Source: CAZJKE01 sp964546585 (lineage in GTDB: Bacteria > Planctomycetota > Phycisphaerae > Phycisphaerales > SM1A02). From it: a DNA stretch of 27,356 nt. The DNA lies in assembly GCA_964546585.1 (NCBI GenBank), contig CAZJKE010000022.1, positions 1-27,356 on the forward strand, in the 5' to 3' direction. The translations under genes and the position numbers were made by a program. Positions 7,241 to 15,360 of the stretch are shown here, piece after piece. The notes under the pieces were generated by a model, which was not told where the DNA came from, did not search any database, and worked only from the letters and a program-made list of their open reading frames with translations. Positions within the stretch are counted from its first letter, which is position 1; each line of letters starts with the position of its first letter.

Positions 7241-8019
7241 TCCGGAAACCCCAGATCCGGGCGAACGCGCGCGCGAGCGCGCTCGAACGACTCCATGGCT
7301 TTGTTCGCGTCTTCGTCTCTTCCGAGCCGCCGAAGCGCTGTTGCCCGGCGATACCACGCCTCATACAAGTCGCCATCGAGTTCGACGCTCTGCCGCAGCA
7401 GATCCTCTGCTTTCATCCAGCGGCCCTGCGCCGCCGAGACATCACCGAGGCGGGCAAGCGCCTTCGCTCGGCCCGGGCCATCGTCCTGTTGGAGATCAAT
7501 CGCCATTGTGAGCCGCCGCTCCGCCCCAACAAGATCACCGCGCTCCATCGCAATGAGGCCGAGAGCAAAGTGGGAATCGCCCTCCATTGGGGCCATCAAG
7601 AGATGTGATTGGAAGGCCGCGGCGGCCGCATCCACCTGACCGAGGTAGAACCTCGCCCAACCCAAGAAGTGCTGTGCCGGTGGGTAAACATCATCGGCCG
7701 TTGTTGATCGCTCAAACCACTCTGCCGCCTTCGCGTAGCGATGATCATGGTGATAACTGAGCCCCATGAGAAAAAACCCCTGTGCCGTCCAGCCAGCCTC
7801 GTCCATTCCTCGGCGGATCCGCACTCGGGCGGCACCTGTCCGCCCTTCCTGAATCAGCGAAAAATGGGCCGTGAGGGCGGGTTCAAGTGGGGGCGTGTTC
7901 ACCTCCTGATCAGGTTGATCAGGGCTGCAGGCCCCAAGAAGGGCGATCAGAATCAAAACGATGCCACGGCGTGTGGCCGGAGGCACGCGTAGTAGTAGGA
8001 TGGGATGATCCCGTTGCAT
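7237..8019 (-). CDS. TPR-repeat lipoprotein
   Basis: This is a protein-interaction scaffold, likely in the periplasm. The 260-residue form has a twin-Arg n-region and hydrophobic stretch ending IALLGAC, with Cys31 as lipid anchor. At least four tetratricopeptide units follow, for example 'GFFLMGLSYHHDHRYAKAAEWFERS', 'QHFLGWARFYLGQVDAAAAAFQSHL', 'SHFALGLIAMERGDLVGAERRLTMA', 'ALARLGDVSAAQGRWMKAEDLLRQS' and 'AWYRRATALRRLGRDEDANKAMESF'. It is translationally coupled to the CRTAC1-like gene (ATGA overlap), so the two products probably work together. It diverges from the dihaem operon across 55 bp. A longer frame to 8130 exists but would bury the signal and run into the divergent gene. Confidence 0.82.
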   Translation of the reverse strand: MQRDHPILLLRVPPATRRGIVLILIALLGACSPDQPDQEVNTPPLEPALTAHFSLIQEGRTGAARVRIRRGMDEAGWTAQGFFLMGLSYHHDHRYAKAAEWFERSTTADDVYPPAQHFLGWARFYLGQVDAAAAAFQSHLLMAPMEGDSHFALGLIAMERGDLVGAERRLTMAIDLQQDDGPGRAKALARLGDVSAAQGRWMKAEDLLRQSVELDGDLYEAWYRRATALRRLGRDEDANKAMESFERARARVRPDLGFPE

Positions 8020-8074
8020 CAGGTTGCCCTGTTGCAGCGTATCGTGAAGTGAGGAGATGAGGAGTCCCCCGGCC

Positions 8075-9775
8075 ATGACGAAAACAGATGCAAGAGGGTT
8101 GACGGCTTCGGTTCGAACGATTGCACTCATGACCGGTACCGCGTGTTCTTTGGCTGCATTACCAGCCTTGGCCGTCGACCTCCAACCCCGTCCCGGCGAC
8201 GCCCTGCCGGCGCTCGACGCGGATCAACTGGATCGATTCACAAAGGGCAAAGCGGCGTTCGAGCGGGACTTCGCCATCGAAGAGGGACTCGGACCGATTT
8301 TCAACCAGACCAGTTGTGGAAGTTGTCACAACAACCCCGTCGGCGGTCCAGGTGTCCAGACCGTCACACGCTTCGGCATGATGACGAAGAAAGGCGGCTT
8401 TGACCCGTTGGCCGGTCTCGGTGGATCACTGCTCCAGGCACAGGCCATTGACGATGCGGTGCTCGAGGTCGTTCCGGATATCGCGGATGTCGAGTCGTTC
8501 AGGGTTACCAATGGCGTGCTGGCCTACGGGCTGGTTGAGGCGATCAGCGACGATGATCTGCTTGCCAACCGCGATACGCAGCCCGTTGCCCAGCGTGGCG
8601 AAGCCCACATGGTGTCGTCCTTTGAGGACCCAGCGGGACCGCTCAAGGTTGGCCGCTTCGGCTGGAAGGCGCAGGTTGCCACTGTATTGACCTTCTCGGC
8701 GGACGCCGCTCAGAACGAAATGGGTCTCAGCAACCGCTTCCTCTCGTTCGACAACGCCCCCAACGGCGATGAAGACCTGCTTGACGAGTGGGACGCGGTC
8801 CCTGACCCGGAGGATTCGCCAGATGCGGAAGGTGTTGAATTCATTGACCGTGTCACGGACTTCCAGCGATTTCTCGCCCCGCCGCCGCAGACACCGCGGA
8901 GTGGCATGTCGGGCGAAGGAGTCTTCAACTCGATTGGATGCGGCATCTGCCACACACCCGCGTTTGCGACACGCGACGACCCGGCACTTGAAGATGCGAT
9001 CAGAGATGTTGCGATCAGACCATACGGCGACTTTCTGCTGCACGACATGGGCGCGGCGGCTGACGGCATCGAACAAGGTGCTGGCGGCGTTCGCGAACTG
9101 AAGACGCCGCCGCTCTGGGGCCTTCGATACCGCTCACCACTCTGGCACGACGGTCGGTTTCTGGAAGGATCCTTTGAGGATCGCATTCGGGATGCCATTG
9201 CCGAGCACGGCGCGTTTGGATCACAAGGCGTGCCATCTGCCGACGCGTTTACGGCGCTTTCGGCAAGCCAACAAGGACAGTTGATCGCGTTTCTTGATTC
9301 GCTGGGCCGAGTTGAATTCGACGGCGACGGTGATGGCGATGTACAGGTCGACGACTTTCACGGGTACAACGACACGACCGGCTTCCGCGGTTGCTACGGC
9401 GGCCCCACAACTCCGGACGATCCGTGCGCAGTCCATGATGTCGACCAGAACGGACAGGTCGACATGGCCGACTTCGAACTCTTGCTTACTGCGCTCGATA
9501 CCGCTGCTGCCGACTGCAACGACAACGGCATTGAGGATCTTCGCGAGATTCTGCTCGGCGACGCTGTTGACGAGAACAACAATGGAATCCCGGACGAATG
9601 TGATATCTGCACGGGTGATGTAAACGGCGACCACATCGTCGATGTCACTGATGTTCTTGCTGTCATTGCCGACTGGGGTTCCTGCAGCGGCTGCCCGGCG
9701 GATGTCGACGGCAGCGGTACTGTTGATGTGACCGACCTTCTCACCCTCATCGAGTACTGGGGTCCATGCCCATGA
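8075..9775 (+). CDS. DUF1111-type dihaem oxidoreductase with dockerin-like tail
   Basis: This is a secreted c-type cytochrome of the dihaem 'thiol oxidoreductase-like'/DUF1111 family. Its substrate is unknown; peroxidase-like redox chemistry is the usual guess. The 566 residues start with a signal peptide cut near ALA33-VD. Haem motif 1 is CGSCH at 81-85 (SCGSCHNNPVGG) and motif 2 is CGICH at 289-293. A conserved SPLWHDGRF lies near 354-362. A C-terminal extension after about residue 430 has Asp/Asn-rich loops (DCNDNGIEDL, DENNNGIPDEC), and the last 55 residues form a two-loop dockerin-like module. I chose the ATG at 8075 because GAGGAG (8059-8064) lies 10 nt upstream; at the alternative ATG 8057 the purine run abuts the codon. 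It is first in the rightward operon. Confidence 0.87.
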   Translation: MTKTDARGLTASVRTIALMTGTACSLAALPALAVDLQPRPGDALPALDADQLDRFTKGKAAFERDFAIEEGLGPIFNQTSCGSCHNNPVGGPGVQTVTRFGMMTKKGGFDPLAGLGGSLLQAQAIDDAVLEVVPDIADVESFRVTNGVLAYGLVEAISDDDLLANRDTQPVAQRGEAHMVSSFEDPAGPLKVGRFGWKAQVATVLTFSADAAQNEMGLSNRFLSFDNAPNGDEDLLDEWDAVPDPEDSPDAEGVEFIDRVTDFQRFLAPPPQTPRSGMSGEGVFNSIGCGICHTPAFATRDDPALEDAIRDVAIRPYGDFLLHDMGAAADGIEQGAGGVRELKTPPLWGLRYRSPLWHDGRFLEGSFEDRIRDAIAEHGAFGSQGVPSADAFTALSASQQGQLIAFLDSLGRVEFDGDGDGDVQVDDFHGYNDTTGFRGCYGGPTTPDDPCAVHDVDQNGQVDMADFELLLTALDTAAADCNDNGIEDLREILLGDAVDENNNGIPDECDICTGDVNGDHIVDVTDVLAVIADWGSCSGCPADVDGSGTVDVTDLLTLIEYWGPCP

Positions 9776-12132
9776 CCACCCGTTTGCTTGCAGCACTTGC
9801 CGCCAGTCTTCCCGCCACCATGGCCATGGCTGGCGGTTTCGCTTCGTTTACAGACCAGACCGCTGCGCGACTGGTTGCCGATGGTGATCTTGGCGCCAAT
9901 GACGATCAGGAAAAGGACTACGCGTGGGGCGATGTAGACCAGGACGGTGACATCGACCTCGTTTGTGTGCGGAAAGAGCCGTTTACCACGACTGGTCGCG
10001 AGCCCAATGTCCTCTTCATGAACGAAGGCGGCGTTCTCGTGGACCGCACGGCGCAGTACGCCAGCGCATCAGATGCCACCGGCGACCAGGGATTTCTTAC
10101 AGCGATCAACGATCGCGATGTCCTGCTTGTCGATCTGACCAACGACGGCTGGCTCGACATGGTGACCGCGACCACACTCATGGACTATGAGCCGGAGTTT
10201 GTTTCCCACCCGCGAATCTATGTCAATCTTGGTGAAGTGGACGGAGTCTGGCAAGGTTTTCGCTACGAGAAGGACCGTATCCCGAGGATGCACGATGAGG
10301 CGAGCCCGAGGTTCTGTTCGGTTGCCGCGGGCGATCTGACCGGCGACGGCATTCCAGACCTGTACTTTGGCGACTATGACAGCGGGCCATCACAGGTCTT
10401 TGACTACAACAACCGGCTGCTCATCAACGACGGCAACGGGTACTTCACGGACCAGAGCAATAGCCGGATGGACAGCGAGATGTTGCTTTCCGCGTTTGGT
10501 GCGGCGAGCGTGATTGTGGACATGAACAACGACGGTGTGAACGATGTCGTGAAGCAGACATCACTCAATCCACCGCAGCATGTTGCGATTACCTACAACA
10601 ATCCCGCCAATGAGGGCTATTTCAACGGATACGACATCATCGATTCGGCCGCACCGTACTTTGTCAACTGTGGCGACCTGAACGGTGATGGCCGGTTGGA
10701 CATGGTTGTTACCGATGACGGGTCGGACACCTACTACCTCAACACCGGAAACGGTGGCGATGGGATGGCGAACTTCTCGGTCTACACATTCGAAAACAGC
10801 GGCGGGTTTGGGGGTAACAGCATCATCGCTGATCTCAACAACGACGGTCACCAGGATGTCATCATCACGGATGTGGATGTTGACATCAGCGGGTGTTCCC
10901 GCACGACGCACATTTATCGAAACCTCGGAAACGCGCCGAACGTCACCTTCAACGAGGAGTCGGTCGGAATACCGAGCAGCATGTTGCTCGGCGTGCACGA
11001 TGCCGCCGTCTTTGATCTGAACGGCGACGGATGGCTCGACATCGTCATGGGACGCTGTGGCGGAACGGAGATTTGGATTCAGGACGCCCCGGTTGGCCTC
11101 GTCTTTTCCTACCCGGACGGTCTTCCCGGCTTTATACCGGCAGGGCAGACATTCACATTCCGCGTGCAGTTGACGGCGGTCGGCGGGGGAACACCCCAGG
11201 AAAACTCCGCCAGCATCATCTACCGCGTGGACGGTGGTAAGGAAATCGAGGAAGACCTCGTTTCGGTTGGAACAAACATCTATGAAGCAACGCTGCCCGC
11301 GGCCGAGTGCGCGCAGGCGATTGAATTCCGGTTGCAGGGGCGGCTGGAGAAGGGCGGCGCATACAGCGACCCGCCGAGCGGCTGGCACGAAGCGACTGTC
11401 GGCGATGGCACGGAGATTGTCCTGCGTGACGAAATCGAGGGCGATGTCTCCGCATGGTCAGTTGTCAACGACGATTCCCTTTCGACTGGCGCATGGGAAC
11501 AGGCCGACCCCAACGGCACGCTGTACGGAACGGAGATGGCGGCGCCGGAAGACGATGCGACCGCGGGGAGCCAGAATGTGCAGTGCTTCATCACCGAGAA
11601 CGGCGATGTCGGAGGCGCAGTGGGCGCCGCCGATGTGGACGGCGGCCCGACGACGCTTGTTGCCCCGACACTCGACCTTGCAGGGACCGACGGCATCGTG
11701 TCCTATTCGCGATGGTTCTTTGACAGCCAGTCCACGGACAGTCTGTTTACATGGATCAGTGCCGACGGCGGCAACAGTTGGACACAAGTGGACTCGACCG
11801 GCGGAACCGATCAGGCGTGGGAGCCGGTCAGTTTCCGTGTTGGCGCCTTCGTTGAACCGAGCGACAGCGTTGTGGTTGCATTCCAGGTGGTCGACGGCGA
11901 GCCGGCCAGTGTGGTCGAGGCAGGTATCGACAATTTCCAGTTGGAGAAGATCATTTGCGATGAATCGTGTTACGGTGATGTGACCGGAGACGGCGATGTT
12001 GGTGTCGCTGACATCCTCGCCATCATCGCGGCATGGGGAAGCGACGATGCGGCGGCCGATGTGGACAAGAACGGCATTGTGGCAGTCGGTGATGTGCTGG
12101 CGGTCATTAGTGGCTGGGGACCCTGCGTCTGA
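9772..12132 (+). CDS. Secreted seven-bladed FG-GAP protein with jelly-roll and dockerin-like tail
   Basis: This is an extracellular, calcium-binding, probably adhesive or scaffolding protein of 786 residues. After a signal peptide ending AMAMAGG come exactly seven FG-GAP loops, enough for one full propeller: DVDQDGDIDL, DLTNDGWLDM, DLTGDGIPDL, DMNNDGVNDV, DLNGDGRLDM, DLNNDGHQDV and DLNGDGWLDI. An Ig-like region follows (TFTFRVQLTAVGGG…), then a jelly-roll/MAM-like module beginning EGDVSAWSVVNDD, and a 54-residue dockerin-like end with two calcium loops ending WGPCV. The same jelly-roll plus dockerin arrangement closes the protein at 15361-17349. The start ATG at 9772 overlaps the previous stop by 4 nt; an ATG at 9766 is also in frame. 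Confidence 0.87.
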   Translation: MTTRLLAALAASLPATMAMAGGFASFTDQTAARLVADGDLGANDDQEKDYAWGDVDQDGDIDLVCVRKEPFTTTGREPNVLFMNEGGVLVDRTAQYASASDATGDQGFLTAINDRDVLLVDLTNDGWLDMVTATTLMDYEPEFVSHPRIYVNLGEVDGVWQGFRYEKDRIPRMHDEASPRFCSVAAGDLTGDGIPDLYFGDYDSGPSQVFDYNNRLLINDGNGYFTDQSNSRMDSEMLLSAFGAASVIVDMNNDGVNDVVKQTSLNPPQHVAITYNNPANEGYFNGYDIIDSAAPYFVNCGDLNGDGRLDMVVTDDGSDTYYLNTGNGGDGMANFSVYTFENSGGFGGNSIIADLNNDGHQDVIITDVDVDISGCSRTTHIYRNLGNAPNVTFNEESVGIPSSMLLGVHDAAVFDLNGDGWLDIVMGRCGGTEIWIQDAPVGLVFSYPDGLPGFIPAGQTFTFRVQLTAVGGGTPQENSASIIYRVDGGKEIEEDLVSVGTNIYEATLPAAECAQAIEFRLQGRLEKGGAYSDPPSGWHEATVGDGTEIVLRDEIEGDVSAWSVVNDDSLSTGAWEQADPNGTLYGTEMAAPEDDATAGSQNVQCFITENGDVGGAVGAADVDGGPTTLVAPTLDLAGTDGIVSYSRWFFDSQSTDSLFTWISADGGNSWTQVDSTGGTDQAWEPVSFRVGAFVEPSDSVVVAFQVVDGEPASVVEAGIDNFQLEKIICDESCYGDVTGDGDVGVADILAIIAAWGSDDAAADVDKNGIVAVGDVLAVISGWGPCV

Positions 12133-12141
12133 CTTCACACG

Positions 12142-13713
12142 ATGTTCACCGCCTTTTCCTGGTTGACACTGGCTCTTGCGGCAGCCGATCTAGGCGGCTG
12201 GATTTCTACGGAGGACGGGTTCAAGGGGCCGCGAGGTGTTGCAGCGATGCCGGGGGGAGGCATGCTCGTCGTCGATACGGATGGCTCGGCTGTCTATCGC
12301 ATCAAGAGCGACACCTCCCGATCATTGGTGGCTGGTCCGGACATGCTCCTGCGCCCGGGCGGAGTCGCTGTCACCGAAAACGAAACCATCATCATTGCCG
12401 ACACTGGCCACGACCGCATACTCATCCTTGATGGTGACGGTGAAATTCTCTCGGTGGTTGGCGGTGGGAAGTCACCTCGTGTGACCTTTGACTCCCCCAC
12501 CGATGTTGACACTGACGGATCGGTGATCGCTGTCGCCGACTCCGGCAATCACCAAATACACATGCTCGCCATGGATGGTTCCCCGGTGTCGGTCATTGGA
12601 AAACGAGGGACAGAATTTGGCGAATTTCGGCGGCCCCAGGGGGTGGCGATCGACAAGAAGAATGGCAACATCATCGTGTCGGACACCGGCAATCACCGAA
12701 TTCAATCGATCGCGATGGACGGGACACCGCAGTGGCAAGCCGGACAATGGGGAAGTTTCGCCGGGTTCTTCTGCGAACCAGGTGGTATCGATGTCGATCA
12801 GGACATGATCGTGGTTGCTGACCGCCTCAACCATCGTGTCCAGATTCTCAACGCTTCCGACGGGTCGTTTCAGGGGTACTGGGGCATGCACGCCGTGACA
12901 CCGAGGCAGGGCAAGGGACGCATTCACTATCCCGACGACGTGGCGCTGGTTTCCGGTGGAACGCGGGCGATCGTGGCGGAAGGATTCGAGGATCGATTAC
13001 AAACATTCGGCGAACGAACTTCAGATGATGCCAGCACCGGTGACTTGACGCGGCGATTGGGCGTGCAATCACATTTCGGCGATCTGATCGCACTCGGTGG
13101 CCGAGCGCTCTTCCTCTGGGAACCGGCCTCGCGCGCAGTGCTTGTCTTTGACATTGCGCAGGAGACACCCATCCACGTCTCAACTTTTGGGCGCCCCGGC
13201 GGCCAAGGGGATGCATTTGATGATCCGGTCTCCATGACCTACGACGCATCGACCGGCCGCCTCCGGGTGCTGGACGCGGGGAGCATGCAGGCCAAGGATT
13301 TCGCAGTGACCCTGCCGCCACAGGACGCACCGCGGTTCGACCCGACCGCAGTCCGGCTCATTGGAACCACTCCGCTTGATGGACCACTGAACCTTGATTC
13401 TCTGATGCGTGACCGCTTGTCGATTACCGACAACGACGGATCGGTGTTCGTGGTGGATCCGGCGGACGATGTGGTTCGGCACCTCGACCAAGATGGCCGC
13501 CTTATTGCCACGATTGGATCCAAAGGCAGCAATCACGGAGAACTCTGGGAGCCAAGAGCGGTTGTCATGGACACGCAGGGCCGCCTCATTGTGGTCGACC
13601 ACGGCAATCATCGAATGCAGATGTTCGATCCCAATGGCCGCTGGCTCATGACATTCGGCATCGGGCGAGCGTGGACGCCGAAGACGCTGCCGCGAACAGG
13701 CGGTTCGTCGTGA
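12142..13713 (+). CDS. Secreted NHL-repeat beta-propeller protein
   Basis: This is an exported propeller protein of 523 residues with no visible catalytic motif. The N-terminus MFTAFSWLTLALAAADLGG looks like a short signal peptide. At least seven NHL-type repeats follow, of the form 'P-x-GVA-D-x-x-G-x-I-V-D-x-G-N-H-R-I-Q': GPRGVAAMPGGGMLVVDT, RPGGVAVTENETIIIADT, SPTDVDTDGSVIAVADSGNH, RPQGVAIDKKNGNIIVSDTG, EPGGIDVDQDMIVVADRLNH, and late copies ending DNDGSVFVVDPAD and GRLIVVDHGNHRMQMFD. Unlike its two upstream operon partners it has no dockerin tail. It begins 9 nt after the FG-GAP gene, and its stop overlaps the next gene's GTG start. It may dock partner proteins near the dihaem enzymes; that is inferred from position only. 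Confidence 0.85.
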   Translation: MFTAFSWLTLALAAADLGGWISTEDGFKGPRGVAAMPGGGMLVVDTDGSAVYRIKSDTSRSLVAGPDMLLRPGGVAVTENETIIIADTGHDRILILDGDGEILSVVGGGKSPRVTFDSPTDVDTDGSVIAVADSGNHQIHMLAMDGSPVSVIGKRGTEFGEFRRPQGVAIDKKNGNIIVSDTGNHRIQSIAMDGTPQWQAGQWGSFAGFFCEPGGIDVDQDMIVVADRLNHRVQILNASDGSFQGYWGMHAVTPRQGKGRIHYPDDVALVSGGTRAIVAEGFEDRLQTFGERTSDDASTGDLTRRLGVQSHFGDLIALGGRALFLWEPASRAVLVFDIAQETPIHVSTFGRPGGQGDAFDDPVSMTYDASTGRLRVLDAGSMQAKDFAVTLPPQDAPRFDPTAVRLIGTTPLDGPLNLDSLMRDRLSITDNDGSVFVVDPADDVVRHLDQDGRLIATIGSKGSNHGELWEPRAVVMDTQGRLIVVDHGNHRMQMFDPNGRWLMTFGIGRAWTPKTLPRTGGSS

Positions 13714-14105
13714 AGTGGTATGCGCTACTGTTGGTACTTTCCGGATGCGCAAGTGCCAGCGACGATTCCTCGCTTCGGCTTGTGTCGGTGGATGCGTCAA
13801 TGGTTGCCATTGTTCAGACCACGCCAACACCCATCCCCATCAACGAGTTCTTCGAGATGCGGGTCCGGATTACTGATGAAGACGGCAAGGCGATTGCGCC
13901 CGGGAGCGCGGAGATCATGGTGGACGCGACCATGCCTGCGCACCGTCATGGCATGAACCACCGGCCCGATGTACGGTCGGATGGCGAAGTGTGGCTGGTC
14001 CGCGATATGCTGCTGCACATGGGCGGAGCGTGGGTGCTTACGGTTGACCTTGTCCGACCAGATGGATCGACGATCCGCATGCAGAAGAATCTGGAACTCC
14101 AGTGA
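13710..14105 (+). CDS. YtkA/FixH-like lipoprotein, His/Met-rich, possible copper binder
   Basis: This small exported lipoprotein (131 residues) has a fold resembling YtkA/FixH-type domains. I chose the GTG at 13710, which overlaps the NHL gene stop by 4 nt (GTGA) and puts the signal MKWYALLLVLSGC first, with Cys13 acylated. The ATG at 13671 would place 13 polar residues before it. A beta-sandwich-like domain contains MPAHRHGMNHRP at residues 75-86 and LLHMGGAW at 101-108, a concentration of His and Met suited to binding copper. It is coupled to the MauG-type gene downstream. Pairs of a small metal-binding protein with a MauG-type dihaem enzyme are known (MbnP/MbnH and the 'metallo-mystery pair' families). 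Whether this pair is equivalent is inference. Confidence 0.72.
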   Translation: MKWYALLLVLSGCASASDDSSLRLVSVDASMVAIVQTTPTPIPINEFFEMRVRITDEDGKAIAPGSAEIMVDATMPAHRHGMNHRPDVRSDGEVWLVRDMLLHMGGAWVLTVDLVRPDGSTIRMQKNLELQ

Positions 14106-15271
14106 TGTGGCGTGCCACCGTTGTTCTTGCACTCACAGCAGGCCCATTCACGGACGCCGAACTCGTCAGGGTCATGCGCATGGGACCACTCCCGGCTTTA
14201 CCGGCGGACCCGACGAACGCCGTTGCCGACGATGATCGAGCAGCGGTGTTTGGTCAACAACTCTTCTTTGACAAACAGTTCTCGCGGGGCGGGAACACAT
14301 CATGCGCGACATGTCATGAGCCCAAACAATGGTTCACGGACGGCCGGTCGCTTGCGGAAGGAGAAGATCGTGATCAGCGGCACGCGCCGTCCTTGCTCAA
14401 TGTCGTCTATCAAAGGTGGTTCTTCTGGGACGGACGCGCGGACACACTCTGGGCGCAAGCGTTGCACCCATTTGAACAGCCGGCGGAGTTCGACACGACG
14501 AGACTCGATGCGCTTCGCGCGGTGCAGGCCGATGAGAATCTGTTGAAGCAATACGAAGAAATCTTCGGAGCGATGCCAGATCTGTCGCTTGATTGGGATG
14601 ACCGGGACGATGACAGGAAGTCCACCATCACACGGGCGTTTTCCAACTTGGGCAAGGCGATCGCCGCATATGAACGCCTGCTGGTTACAGGCCCCTCCGA
14701 GGTTGATCAATTCATTGCGTCACTTCGCAATGATGAACCCACCGATGCGCTGTCTCCTTCCGCACGCCGCGGGCTCAAACTCTTTGTGGGCGAGGCGGGG
14801 TGTCACCGCTGTCACTCCGGGCCGCTCCTGAGTGACGGCGAGTTCCACAACATCGGTATTCCCGCATTGGATCACGACCTTCCGCAGGACAGTGGCCGGT
14901 GGGATGGATTGGCGAGCGCACAGGCCAGCGAGTTCTCCGCCTTCGGTTCCTGCAGCGACGATCCGAACGGAAACCGTGGGCGACGAACGCGATCTGCAAT
15001 TCGGTCGCAGTCACTCTGGGGCGCATTCAAGACCCCCTCGATTCGTACAGCCGCGAAGACGCCACCGTATATGCACCAGGGCCAGATGGCGACGCTCTCG
15101 GATGTGCTTGCCTTCTACAACACGCTTGAGGATCAGGTGCGGGTTGATCATCATCAGGAGTCAGTTCTCGTCCCGCTCGACTTGAGCGAGGAAGACCTGC
15201 AAGCCCTTGAGGCATTCCTGAAGGCTGCGGTGGGAACCATGCCCCACGAGGACCTCCTCAGGCCCCAGTAA
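14105..15271 (+). CDS. Dihaem cytochrome-c peroxidase/MauG-family protein
   Basis: This is a periplasmic or surface dihaem c-type enzyme that either reduces hydrogen peroxide or, as MauG and MbnH do, oxidises residues in a partner protein. The 388-residue protein starts with a short hydrophobic signal (MWRATVVLALTAG). It carries haem motif 1 CATCH at 67-71, the segment FFWDGRADTLWAQALHPF at about 106-123, haem motif 2 CHRCH at 233-237, and the C-terminal signature TPPYMHQGQMATLSDVLAFY at 319-338. It lacks the membrane anchor of some relatives. The ATG at 14105 overlaps the YtkA-like stop (TGATG); a GTG three bases earlier is possible. It is last in the five-gene operon. Substrate is not readable from the sequence. 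Confidence 0.88.
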   Translation: MWRATVVLALTAGPFTDAELVRVMRMGPLPALPADPTNAVADDDRAAVFGQQLFFDKQFSRGGNTSCATCHEPKQWFTDGRSLAEGEDRDQRHAPSLLNVVYQRWFFWDGRADTLWAQALHPFEQPAEFDTTRLDALRAVQADENLLKQYEEIFGAMPDLSLDWDDRDDDRKSTITRAFSNLGKAIAAYERLLVTGPSEVDQFIASLRNDEPTDALSPSARRGLKLFVGEAGCHRCHSGPLLSDGEFHNIGIPALDHDLPQDSGRWDGLASAQASEFSAFGSCSDDPNGNRGRRTRSAIRSQSLWGAFKTPSIRTAAKTPPYMHQGQMATLSDVLAFYNTLEDQVRVDHHQESVLVPLDLSEEDLQALEAFLKAAVGTMPHEDLLRPQ

Positions 15272-15360
15272 GCCTTCTAACCCCCTTTGGGATAGGGAAA
15301 AAGGGCGATGTCGGGGATCCTGTGCTATGGTGAGGCGTAGGGATAGAGCGGAGGAACCTG
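15272..15360 (+). promoter_or_regulatory. Leader of the choice-of-anchor B gene: extended -10 and strong RBS
   Basis: This 89-bp gap is the only sizeable break inside the rightward series of exported-protein genes, so the next gene may have its own promoter. TGCTATGGT at 15323-15331 fits an extended -10 (TG-n-TATnnT), with no good -35 at 17 bp. GGAGGAA at 15350-15356 is a strong ribosome-binding site just before ATG 15361. CCCTTT (15283-15288) can pair with AAAGGG (15300-15305), but no T-run follows, so I do not call a terminator. Confidence 0.33.

Noticed and set aside
5735..7639. Plus-strand 259- and 359-codon frames opposite the CRTAC1-like and TPR genes
   Set aside because: No start signal or recognisable motifs; the opposite strand encodes complete calcium-loop and TPR repeats.
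8020..8130. Longer start (ATG 8130) for the TPR lipoprotein
   Set aside because: It would overlap the divergent cytochrome gene's start and place 37 residues before the lipoprotein signal; ATG 8019 gives a normal lipobox.
15283..15305. CCCTTT/AAAGGG hairpin as a rho-independent terminator after the MauG-type gene
   Set aside because: The stem is only 6 bp and no T-run follows.
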